From NCBI GenBank assembly GCA_024959975.1, contig JANXFM010000155.1:1-17456 (forward strand): a DNA stretch of 17,456 nucleotides. Reading direction: 5' to 3'. Both the position numbers and the translations under genes were made by a program. The stretch's first letter is position 1. Each line of letters opens with the position of its first letter. Source of the stretch: Flavobacteriales bacterium (GTDB lineage: Bacteria > Bacteroidota > Bacteroidia > Flavobacteriales > UBA7430). Positions 6,842 through 14,677 of the stretch are shown here, one piece after another. The notes under the pieces were generated by a model that had not been told where the DNA came from, searched no databases, and saw only the letters and a program-made list of their open reading frames with translations.

Positions 6842-6938
6842 AAGTTCAAATTAATAAAAAATAAAATGATTTTGCACGATATTAATTCTTAAATAAAAGC
6901 AACTATATTCGTATACATATTGAGTAAAAAAACTCACG

Positions 6939-7577
6939 ATGAATCAAAAACAAGCAAGTGCACTTGAAATCGGAAACATTCTGGAGAAACTGTATCCGGA
7001 AACCCCCATTCCATTAGATCATAAAGATACTTATACCTTACTCATTGCAGTTTTACTATCTGCACAATGTACAGATGCACGAGTGAACAAAATTACCCCC
7101 TTACTATTTGCTAAGGCTGATAATCCTTTTGATATGGTAAAATTATCGGTGGAAGAAATTAAATCTATTATCAGACCTTGTGGTTTATCTCCAAGAAAGT
7201 CTAAAGCTATTTATGAATTATCTGAAATACTCATTGAGAAACACAAAGGCGAGGTTCCAAAAAGTTTTCAATATTTAGAAGAACTTCCGGGAGTAGGACA
7301 TAAAACCGCATCCGTAGTTATGGCTCAGGCCTTTGGAGTACCGGCATTTCCGGTAGACACACATATTCATAGATTGGCATACCGATGGAAATTAACAAAT
7401 GGTAAAAATGTCGATCAAACTGAAAAAGACTTAAAACGCTTATACCCTAAAGGATTGTGGAATAAGTTGCATCTACAAATTATATTTTTTGGTAGAGAAT
7501 ATTGCCCTGCAAGATCTCATAAACCCGAGTCTTGTCCCATTTGTAAAAAATATGGACGCAAGACATTATTCAAATGA
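6939..7577 (+). CDS. nth: Endonuclease III (HhH-GPD DNA glycosylase / AP lyase)
   Basis: This base-excision-repair enzyme removes oxidised pyrimidines and cleaves AP sites by beta-elimination. At 212 residues it has the usual length. The helix-hairpin-helix is LPGVGHKTA (116-124), carrying the catalytic lysine K122. The catalytic aspartate is D140 in PVDTHIHR, exactly 18 residues later, as in E. coli Nth (K120/D138). LLSAQCTDARVN (39-50) is the typical N-terminal motif. The C terminus has only three cysteines, C189, C199 and C202, and ends 10 residues after C202. The classical cluster needs C-x6-C-x2-C-x5-C, so the last ligand is missing and the first spacing is 9 rather than 6. A 4Fe-4S cluster is therefore doubtful. 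The alpha/beta hydrolase gene starts 12 bp downstream and is probably cotranscribed. Confidence 0.95.
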   Translation: MNQKQASALEIGNILEKLYPETPIPLDHKDTYTLLIAVLLSAQCTDARVNKITPLLFAKADNPFDMVKLSVEEIKSIIRPCGLSPRKSKAIYELSEILIEKHKGEVPKSFQYLEELPGVGHKTASVVMAQAFGVPAFPVDTHIHRLAYRWKLTNGKNVDQTEKDLKRLYPKGLWNKLHLQIIFFGREYCPARSHKPESCPICKKYGRKTLFK

Positions 7578-7589
7578 AAACAAAATAAG

Positions 7590-8234
7590 ATGATGAATCA
7601 TACAATTAAAATAGAAAAAACAGCACACTATTATAGTCTTGGAGAATTAAATAAACAAACCAATGAAATATGGATTGTCTGTCATGGCTACGGACAACTA
7701 GCTTCCTTTTTTATTAAAAAATTTCAAGAACTGGAAAAACCCAATAGATACATAGTTGCACCGGAAGGTTTAAATAAGTTCTATTTAAAAGGTTTTAATG
7801 GTCGTGTGGGAGCAAGTTGGATGACGAAGGAAAAAAGGTTAGATGAAATTAACGATCATTGTAATTACCTTGAAAAATTAACCGATTATTTAACCAGTCA
7901 GGCAGCTTATAAATGTAAAATTAAAGTTTTAGGATTTTCACAAGGAACAGCTACTGTGAGCCGTTGGCTGCTGAGAACAAAACACACCATAGAAACCCTT
8001 ATTTTATGGGGAGGGAAAATAGCAAACGATTTTAACTTTAAGCTTTACAATCAAAAGCATTCCAATACTCGAAACTTTCTAGTTTTTGGTGCTGAAGATG
8101 AATTCTATACGGTAGAAAATGTTAATGAATATCGCAAGGAGCTAAACTTACTAAAAGCAGAATGGATGAACTATAAAGGAGGTCATACAATCGATGCTGA
8201 AACCTTAAAAGTCCTGGAAAACAAATTAGCCTAA
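7590..8234 (+). CDS. Alpha/beta hydrolase (phospholipase/carboxylesterase-like)
   Basis: This 214-residue soluble serine hydrolase has the size of the small carboxylesterase/phospholipase group. The predicted catalytic triad is S117 in the nucleophile elbow GFSQG (115-119), D170 in GAEDEFY and H199 in GGHT. IVCHGYGQ (29-36) supplies the HG oxyanion-hole motif after strand beta-3, and VAPEG follows as in the family. No signal peptide is present, so it should be cytoplasmic. The start is either of two adjacent ATGs (7590 or 7593). It follows nth by 12 bp, which suggests an operon, and its TAA overlaps the TAG of the convergent secreted-protein gene by 4 bp. The substrate is unknown; a small ester or thioester is plausible. 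Confidence 0.88.
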   Translation: MMNHTIKIEKTAHYYSLGELNKQTNEIWIVCHGYGQLASFFIKKFQELEKPNRYIVAPEGLNKFYLKGFNGRVGASWMTKEKRLDEINDHCNYLEKLTDYLTSQAAYKCKIKVLGFSQGTATVSRWLLRTKHTIETLILWGGKIANDFNFKLYNQKHSNTRNFLVFGAEDEFYTVENVNEYRKELNLLKAEWMNYKGGHTIDAETLKVLENKLA

Positions 8235-9856
8235 TACTCCTGGTCGTTTGCTAAATATTGAAGTGTTGCAGGAGCAGATACTTTAAGTTGATATCCTTCT
8301 CCGGGTTGCATATCTCCAATATTGTTAAAGCCCCAGTTCGGAAAATACACCTGACCCATTCCATTTTTCACCATAATTACATGTTCCATAATATCCTCAA
8401 AAACAAGAATAACATCAGCAGGCTCCTCTCGTAAATAAGCGATTATATTCCAACCGGACCCTAATTCAATGGGTGTTAATTCCGGTAATAGTTGGGTGCC
8501 CGTAACCTCTAATACAGAATTCGAACTTACTTTTACCTGATAACCCTGTCCATTTTCCAGATTAATATCTATATCCCAATTTGGCAAGAATGCCGATCCA
8601 ATATTGTTTTTAACAATAATAGTTTGCTCATAGATGTCTTGAAATACCACAGACATAGAATCATTAAGGGGTTCAATATAGGTTGAAAACAAACTCCAAC
8701 CTTCATTAAGAACAACCACCTGTGTATCCAAATCCGGATAAACACAAGAACCATCATCTATTAAGTCAACTGATTCAAAATTGAGTGCATTTTCATCTGT
8801 ACAACTGTATGCTTCACATTTACCTGCATAAAGCGTATTGTAACTTCCATTATAATAGAAATCTTCAGGAGTATTTCTATAGTGTTTATCTATAAATTCA
8901 TTAATACTATTCGCATCAAAACAATCATTCAAGTAAGTCCATTCCCAGGCTACTGCAGCGATGTTTACAGGTAAATTAGGGTAAGGTGTCATTACCCATC
9001 TAAACCCTCCTCCTTCATCTTCAGAACGCGAACAGACCAAAGTTCTCAACGAGTCTATGATAGCTTGCTCCACGCAAGGGTGATATAATAAGGCAATACC
9101 TCCATGCTCTAAATTATGAAGATAACGTTGAGGTGGCAAATATTCATATTCACCCCATCTTCCCCACATCGGTCTGTGAGGGCCACTAGATGGTGGGCTT
9201 TCTTCGTAACACAATCCAATCGGATTATTATAATGCCCCCCACCATCACTAGGTGCATTAATAATTTGGATCTGGCAATTATCCGGATATGCTTCACCTC
9301 CACAGCTATAATCAATGATGTCATCTATACTTTCGGGACAAGAATATTCACAAGCACCATCATCTACAGAAGCCTGTACATTAAAATTTAATGCCATACT
9401 ATCTATACATCCCTCAACATAACCTAAACAGTCAAGCATTATAGCTTCCATGTCATCACACAGATTACCATTATTGGAAAAAGATACATTCATGATAGCA
9501 CCTAATTCAGCAGCCTCAATAAATTGAAGAAATTCACAGCATGAAGTAAGAGATGTGTTTCCTTGAAATAATACTTGTACTGCATTATTCAATGAAGAAA
9601 GTGGACTTAGATCCGTGACAGCAGTATTAAGCAAATGAAAATTACCGTTAACAACGGTTAAAGATGAGATTGGGCTTAGATCAGTGATATTAAGAGAACT
9701 TAAAATTAGATCTCCCTGAATAATTTCACATCCTGTAATAGCTTCTAATTGGCTTTGTGAAGTAATATTTATCTGACCATCATCCCCGCCACACTGTGCT
9801 ACCAAAGGTGAAGTAATCAAACTAAACAAAGTAAATATAAAGCCAATCTTTCTCAC
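8231..9856 (-). CDS. Secreted multidomain protein with DUF3105-like core
   Basis: This 541-residue exported protein begins with a signal peptide (MRKIGFIFTLFSLITSPLVA, cleaved near Gln21). Residues about 28-145 resemble a bacterial leucine-rich / receptor-L-like region (for example ITDLSPISSLTVVNGNF). Two cysteine motifs of the form (G/S)C-x-D-x-x-ALNF-x9-DDG(A/S)C occur at 149-169 and 351-371 and bracket the core. The core (about 205-345) contains SSGPHRPMWGRWGEY (223-237) and PPQRYLHNLEHGG (241-253), matching DUF3105, with H227, H247, E250 and H251 as candidate metal ligands. The C terminus holds two tandem repeats of about 75 residues (about 381-455 and 463-535), each with a GW, VF-DI, VKN-x-x-G, PNW and GYQ-KV pattern. 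No classic type IX sorting domain is evident, although the terminal repeats could serve that purpose (inference). The function is unknown. Confidence 0.85.
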   Translation of the reverse strand: MRKIGFIFTLFSLITSPLVAQCGGDDGQINITSQSQLEAITGCEIIQGDLILSSLNITDLSPISSLTVVNGNFHLLNTAVTDLSPLSSLNNAVQVLFQGNTSLTSCCEFLQFIEAAELGAIMNVSFSNNGNLCDDMEAIMLDCLGYVEGCIDSMALNFNVQASVDDGACEYSCPESIDDIIDYSCGGEAYPDNCQIQIINAPSDGGGHYNNPIGLCYEESPPSSGPHRPMWGRWGEYEYLPPQRYLHNLEHGGIALLYHPCVEQAIIDSLRTLVCSRSEDEGGGFRWVMTPYPNLPVNIAAVAWEWTYLNDCFDANSINEFIDKHYRNTPEDFYYNGSYNTLYAGKCEAYSCTDENALNFESVDLIDDGSCVYPDLDTQVVVLNEGWSLFSTYIEPLNDSMSVVFQDIYEQTIIVKNNIGSAFLPNWDIDINLENGQGYQVKVSSNSVLEVTGTQLLPELTPIELGSGWNIIAYLREEPADVILVFEDIMEHVIMVKNGMGQVYFPNWGFNNIGDMQPGEGYQLKVSAPATLQYLANDQEY

Positions 9857-9872
9857 AAATCAATATTTAAAA

Positions 9873-9907
9873 CAATAATAGAAAGAATCTGTCTCATTTC
9901 AAAAAAT
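9873..9907 (-). promoter_or_regulatory. Likely promoter of the DUF3105-like secreted protein gene
   Basis: On the minus strand a T-run ending in TTG (plus-strand 9900-9906, CAAAAAA) is followed by 19 bp and TATTATTG (plus 9873-9880), one mismatch from TAnnTTTG. The ATG lies 16 bp beyond the -7 element, giving a short leader. Confidence 0.5.
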
Positions 9908-9933
9908 GGGAGATGGCTTGATTAAACTTTAAC

Positions 9934-9963
9934 AAAAAAGAGCCCCGAAATTTCGGGGCTCTT
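9934..9963 (-). terminator. Strong intrinsic terminator of the rpoB-rpoC-DUF3467 operon
   Basis: AAGAGCCCCGAAA (9938-9950) and TTTCGGGGCTCTT (9951-9963) form a perfect 26-bp inverted repeat with a GC-rich stem. On the minus strand it is followed by six T residues (plus-strand A run 9934-9939). It lies 7 bp past the DUF3467 stop codon. The plus-strand U-tract is short, so the main activity should be for the minus-strand operon. Confidence 0.93.
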
Positions 9964-9970
9964 AATCTAT

Positions 9971-10285
9971 TTAGGCTTCAGCTTTAGGGCCTCCAAAAGT
10001 CAGAGGTACTTGTTGCTGTTTTCCAGCATCTTTAATCTCACCAAATTGAGATTCGTACTTCTTTACATTATCGGCTAAAGCTCCAAGTAAGCGCTTAGCA
10101 TGTTGTGGGGTTAAAACCACTCTCGATTTCACCTTTGCCTTAGGCATTCCAGGCATCATCGATATAAAATCAACAACAAACTCTGTAGGTGAATGATTTA
10201 CTACTGCTAAGTTTGAATAAACCCCTTGAGCTAAATCCTCAGGAAGTTCAATACTTACTTGTTTATTGTCTTTTTTATCAGCCAT
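9971..10285 (-). CDS. DUF3467 family protein encoded in the RNA polymerase operon
   Basis: This small soluble protein of 104 residues belongs to DUF3467, a family of unknown function seen mainly in Bacteroidota and a few other phyla. The conserved pattern is visible: the N-terminal ELPEDLAQGVYSNLAVVNHS (14-33), the segment PTEFVVDFISMMPG (33-46), AKVKSRVVLTPQHAKRLLGAL (50-70, with VVLTP and a following amphipathic helix) and the helix ADNVKKYESQFGEI. The tail is Gln/Lys/Ala-rich. It starts only 2 bp after the rpoC stop. The ribosome-binding sequence GAGGA (plus 10292-10296) overlaps the last rpoC codons, so translational coupling is likely. It is followed directly by the operon terminator. 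The position suggests a role near transcription or growth, but that is inference. Confidence 0.92.
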   Translation of the reverse strand: MADKKDNKQVSIELPEDLAQGVYSNLAVVNHSPTEFVVDFISMMPGMPKAKVKSRVVLTPQHAKRLLGALADNVKKYESQFGEIKDAGKQQQVPLTFGGPKAEA

Positions 10286-10287
10286 TA

Positions 10288-13200
10288 TTATTCCTCTATA
10301 ATTAACACTTCTGGCTCATTTACAGGTTCTTTTGAAACATTTAACATACTTTCTAGCTGAACTTTATTTCCAACTACCATGTTACTGTATTTCTTAAGAC
10401 CTGTACCTGCAGGAATCTTATGTCCAACAATTACGTTTTCTTTAAGTCCCTCAAGCATATCAACCTTACCATTAACAGCTGCTTCATTAAGTACTTTTGT
10501 TGTTTCTTGGAACGATGCTGCTGATAAGAAACTCTTTGTTTGCAACGAAGCTCTTGTAATACCCTGAAGTACTGAAGTAGAAGTTGCAGGAACTGCATCT
10601 CTTGCTTCAACAGGCTTCAAGTCTTTACGTTTCAACAATGAATTTTCATCTCTCAACTTACGTACCGGAATAATTTGACCCGCTTTAAAATTCTCAGAAT
10701 CACCCGGATCGACAACATACATCTTTCCAAAGATCCAATCGTTTTCTTCAACAAAGTCATTTTTATGAACAAGATTATTCTCTAAGAAACGAGTATCACC
10801 TGCATCATTAATTTGAACTTTACGCATCATCTGACGAACAACAACCTCAAAGTGCTTATCATTAATCTTCACACCTTGAAGACGATAAACTTCTTGCATT
10901 TCGTTCACTAGATATTGTTGCACAGCTGTAGGCCCTTTAATCGCTAAGATTGTCTTAGGAGTAATAGCACCATCAGAAAGTGAAGTACCTGCTTTTACAA
11001 AGTCATTTTCCTGAACAAGAATCTGCTTAGAAAGAGATACTAAATATTTCTTCACCTCACCGGTTCTCGACTCAATAATAACCTCACGGTTACCACGCTT
11101 AATCTTACCGTAAGAAACGATACCATCAATTGCAGCTACTACTGCAGGATTGGATGGATTACGTGCTTCAAACAATTCTGTTACACGTGGAAGACCACCG
11201 GTAATATCACCCGCTTTAGCTGTCTTACGTGGCAGCTTGGCAATAATAGTACCCGGAGCTAACTTATCACCTTCGCTAACAATAATATGCGCACCTACCG
11301 GTAAATTGTATGATTTTGTTTCACCTTTCTTGCCTCCTAATTTGACAAGAATTGTAGGAATCATTTTCTTATCTCTAGTTTCAGAAATAACTTTTTCCTG
11401 GAAACCAGTTTGTTCATCAATCTCAACACGGTAAGTAATACCCTGAGCTAAGTGCTCAAATTCTACTTTACCCGTTGTTTCTGATAAGATAACAGCATTG
11501 TATGGATCCCATTCACAAATAGGATCACCTTTCTTCAACTTATCACCATCCTTAGCAAACATAGTTGCACCGTAAGGGATATTGTTTGTAGCAAGTGTGG
11601 TTCCTGTTTTAGGATCAACCAATTTCATCTCTGCGGTACGACCAATTACAATAATAGAGTCTTTACCTTCAGAATCAGGACCTGTAACCGTTCTTAATTC
11701 TTCGATTTCAAGTACACCATCAAATTTAGCAGAAACTGTAGATTCTTCAGCAGTGTTAGAAGCAGTACCCCCAACGTGGAATGTACGAAGTGTTAACTGA
11801 GTTCCCGGCTCACCAATAGACTGAGCAGCAACAACACCAACAGCTTCACCTTCACCAGCCATACGGTTGGTTGATAAGTTTCTACCGTAACACTTAGAAC
11901 AAATACCTCTCTTCGTTTCACAAGTTAATGCGGAACGAATTTCTACCATCTCCACAGGAGACTCTGCAATGTTGCTTGCAATATCTTCCGTAATTTCTTG
12001 ACCTGAACCAACTAATATGTCACCGGTTAATGGGTTAACAACATCATGGAGAGATGTTCTACCTATAATACGCTCTGCAAGAGTTTCTACAATATCTTCG
12101 TTTTTCTTCAAGGCAATACCTTGTAATCCACGAAGTGTACCACAATCTACTTCAGACACAATAACATCCTGAGCCACATCCACCAAACGACGCGTTAAGT
12201 AACCGGCATCGGCTGTTTTAAGGGCTGTATCGGCAAGACCTTTACGTGCACCGTGTGTAGAAATAAAGTACTCAAGAATTGACAACCCTTCCTTAAAGTT
12301 AGAAGTAATCGGATTTTCAATAATTGCACCTCCTGAAGAGCCGGATTTTTGAGGCTTAGCCATCAAACCACGCATACCGGATAACTGACGAATTTGCTCT
12401 TTCGAACCACGGGCTCCGGAATCCAACATCATGTACACGGAGTTAAATCCTTGCTGATCGTTAATTAAACGATTCATTGCATGTTCTGTCAATTCAGAAT
12501 TCGTCTTGGTCCAAACATCAATAACCTGATTGTAACGCTCGTTATTCGTAATAAGACCCATATTGTAACTGTCCGTAATCGAAGAAACCTGACTCTTCGC
12601 AGTTTCAATCATTTTTTCTTTCTGATCCGGAACAATAATATCACCTAAAGAGAATGACAATCCACCTTTAAAGGCCATTTTGTATCCTAACAACTTCATG
12701 TCGTCAAGGAATCTAGCCGTAGTAGGAATATCTGTTTCCTTAAGAATTTTACCAATAATGTTTCTTAAAGCCTTTTTAGTTAATGTTTCGTTCACATAAC
12801 CCACGGTCTCAGGAACAACATCATTAAATAATACTCTACCGATTGTAGTTTCAATGATCTTAGTTACAAGCTCACCTTCTTCTTTTACGATAGTACGAAC
12901 TTTAATTACTGCATTTAACTCAGCTTTCCCTTCATTATAAGCAATTCTTACTTCTTCTGAAGAGTAGAAAGTTAAACCCTGACCGATAATTGTTTTCTGC
13001 TTATCGGTTTTACGAGGCTTAGTCATGTAGTAAAGACCCAATACCATATCCTGAGAAGGTACTGTAATCGGCGCACCATTCGCAGGGTTCAGAATATTAT
13101 GAGAACCTAACATCAATAACTGAGCTTCCAAAATAGCCGCAGGAGTTAAAGGTAAGTGTACTGCCATCTGGTCACCATCGAAATCGGCGTTAAATGCCGT

Positions 13201-14619
13201 ACATGCTAATGGGTGTAACTGGATTGCTTTACCTTCAATTAACTTTGGCTGGAAAGCCTGGATACCTAATCTGTGAAGCGTAGGAGCACGATTCAAAAGT
13301 ACAGGGTGTCCTTTAATTACATTTTCTAAGATATCCCAAACTACAGGATCTTTTTTGTCAATAATTTTCTTTGCAGACTTTACGGTCTTAACAATACCTC
13401 TCTCAATAAGCTTACGCACGATAAAAGGCTTGTACAATTCAGCAGCCATATTCTTAGGAATACCACACTCCGACAATTGTAAAGTTGGTCCAACAACAAT
13501 TACCGAACGAGCTGAATAATCGACACGCTTACCAAGTAAGTTCTGACGGAAACGTCCTTGCTTACCTTTCAAAGAATCTGAAAGTGATTTTAAAGCACGA
13601 TTAGACTCCGTCTTAACAGCTGAAGCTTTACGCGTATTATCCAATAAAGAATCTACCGATTCCTGAAGCATACGCTTCTCATTTCGTAAGATTACTTCAG
13701 GAGCTTTAATTTCAATTAAACGCTTCAAACGATTGTTACGAATAATTACACGACGGTAAAGATCGTTCAAATCAGAAGTCGCAAAACGACCACCATCCAA
13801 TGGAACTAATGGACGTAATTCCGGTGGAATCACCGGAACGACTTTCATTATCATCCACTCCGGCTTATTTTCGATACGTGTATTCGCATCTCGGAATGCT
13901 TCAACAACTGACAAACGCTTTAAAGCCTCTGTTTTTCTTTGTTGAGAAGTCTCTGTATTTGCTTTATGTCTTAAAGAATAAGACAATTCATCAAGATCCA
14001 GTCTAGATAATAATGCCTCAAGAGCATCAGCTCCCATCTTAGCGACAAATTTGTTAGGATCTTTATCTTCCAGATATTGGTTTTCACGAGGTAGACGCTC
14101 AAGAGCATCTAAATATTCCTCTTCTGTAAGATATTGTAAGTATTCTAACGGATTACCTTCGTTATCTACTGCACCACCTGCCTGAACTACTACATAACGT
14201 TCATAGTAGATGATCATATCAAGTTTCTTGGTAGGTAAACCTAAAAGGTATCCAATTTTGTTTGGAAGTGAACGGAAATACCAAATATGCGCCACGGGCA
14301 CCACCAAATTGATGTGTCCCATACGCTCTCTACGTACTTTCTTTTCGGTTACTTCAACACCACAACGATCACAAACAATACCTCTGTAACGAATACGCTT
14401 GTATTTACCACAGTGACATTCATAATCTTTTACCGGCCCAAAGATACGTTCACAGAATAAACCATCACGTTCCGGTTTATAAGTACGATAGTTGATAGTT
14501 TCAGGCTTTAAAACCTCACCACTAGACTCTTCCAAAATAAATTCCGGAGAGGCTAAACTAATAGTAATATTAGAAAAGCTCTTTTGTTGTGGTGTATTAT
14601 CTTTCCTTCTCATTGCCAT
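10288..14619 (-). CDS. rpoC: DNA-directed RNA polymerase subunit beta'
   Basis: This is the catalytic large subunit of the core RNA polymerase (alpha2-beta-beta'-omega). It is complete at 1443 residues. The N-terminal zinc site has C68, C70, C83 and C86. The catalytic Mg2+ site is NADFDGDQMAVH with D479, D481 and D483. The bridge-helix region lies around 785-813 (THGARKGLADTALKTADAG). The second zinc site has C826, C900, C907 and C910. The trigger-loop segment SIGEPGTQLTLRTFHVGGTA follows at 934-953, and then comes a long insertion in the trigger-loop region before GGLPRVTELFEAR, as in other Bacteroidota. The start MAMRRKD is accepted, but AGGA on the minus strand is better spaced for the second ATG two codons in. 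rpoB lies 58 bp upstream and the DUF3467 gene 2 bp downstream. Confidence 0.99.
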   Translation of the reverse strand: MAMRRKDNTPQQKSFSNITISLASPEFILEESSGEVLKPETINYRTYKPERDGLFCERIFGPVKDYECHCGKYKRIRYRGIVCDRCGVEVTEKKVRRERMGHINLVVPVAHIWYFRSLPNKIGYLLGLPTKKLDMIIYYERYVVVQAGGAVDNEGNPLEYLQYLTEEEYLDALERLPRENQYLEDKDPNKFVAKMGADALEALLSRLDLDELSYSLRHKANTETSQQRKTEALKRLSVVEAFRDANTRIENKPEWMIMKVVPVIPPELRPLVPLDGGRFATSDLNDLYRRVIIRNNRLKRLIEIKAPEVILRNEKRMLQESVDSLLDNTRKASAVKTESNRALKSLSDSLKGKQGRFRQNLLGKRVDYSARSVIVVGPTLQLSECGIPKNMAAELYKPFIVRKLIERGIVKTVKSAKKIIDKKDPVVWDILENVIKGHPVLLNRAPTLHRLGIQAFQPKLIEGKAIQLHPLACTAFNADFDGDQMAVHLPLTPAAILEAQLLMLGSHNILNPANGAPITVPSQDMVLGLYYMTKPRKTDKQKTIIGQGLTFYSSEEVRIAYNEGKAELNAVIKVRTIVKEEGELVTKIIETTIGRVLFNDVVPETVGYVNETLTKKALRNIIGKILKETDIPTTARFLDDMKLLGYKMAFKGGLSFSLGDIIVPDQKEKMIETAKSQVSSITDSYNMGLITNNERYNQVIDVWTKTNSELTEHAMNRLINDQQGFNSVYMMLDSGARGSKEQIRQLSGMRGLMAKPQKSGSSGGAIIENPITSNFKEGLSILEYFISTHGARKGLADTALKTADAGYLTRRLVDVAQDVIVSEVDCGTLRGLQGIALKKNEDIVETLAERIIGRTSLHDVVNPLTGDILVGSGQEITEDIASNIAESPVEMVEIRSALTCETKRGICSKCYGRNLSTNRMAGEGEAVGVVAAQSIGEPGTQLTLRTFHVGGTASNTAEESTVSAKFDGVLEIEELRTVTGPDSEGKDSIIVIGRTAEMKLVDPKTGTTLATNNIPYGATMFAKDGDKLKKGDPICEWDPYNAVILSETTGKVEFEHLAQGITYRVEIDEQTGFQEKVISETRDKKMIPTILVKLGGKKGETKSYNLPVGAHIIVSEGDKLAPGTIIAKLPRKTAKAGDITGGLPRVTELFEARNPSNPAVVAAIDGIVSYGKIKRGNREVIIESRTGEVKKYLVSLSKQILVQENDFVKAGTSLSDGAITPKTILAIKGPTAVQQYLVNEMQEVYRLQGVKINDKHFEVVVRQMMRKVQINDAGDTRFLENNLVHKNDFVEENDWIFGKMYVVDPGDSENFKAGQIIPVRKLRDENSLLKRKDLKPVEARDAVPATSTSVLQGITRASLQTKSFLSAASFQETTKVLNEAAVNGKVDMLEGLKENVIVGHKIPAGTGLKKYSNMVVGNKVQLESMLNVSKEPVNEPEVLIIEE

Positions 14620-14645
14620 ATCCTGAAGAAATTAATGTTTTATAA

Positions 14646-14667
14646 GGAAGTGTCCAAAGACACTCCC
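14646..14667 (-). other. Hairpin in the rpoB-rpoC intercistronic RNA
   Basis: The minus-strand transcript reads GGGAGTGTC, TTTG, GACACTTCC: a 9-bp stem with one G-U pair and a 4-nt loop. It lies in the 58-nt spacer between the rpoB stop and the rpoC start. No U-tract follows, so it does not look like an intrinsic terminator. It could be an RNA-processing or stability element. Confidence 0.6.
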
Positions 14668-14677
14668 TCTGAAATAA

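Noticed and set aside
9116..9391. 91-codon plus-strand open frame opposite the secreted protein
   Set aside because: It is the antisense shadow of the DUF3105-like gene, which has a signal peptide and recognisable domains.
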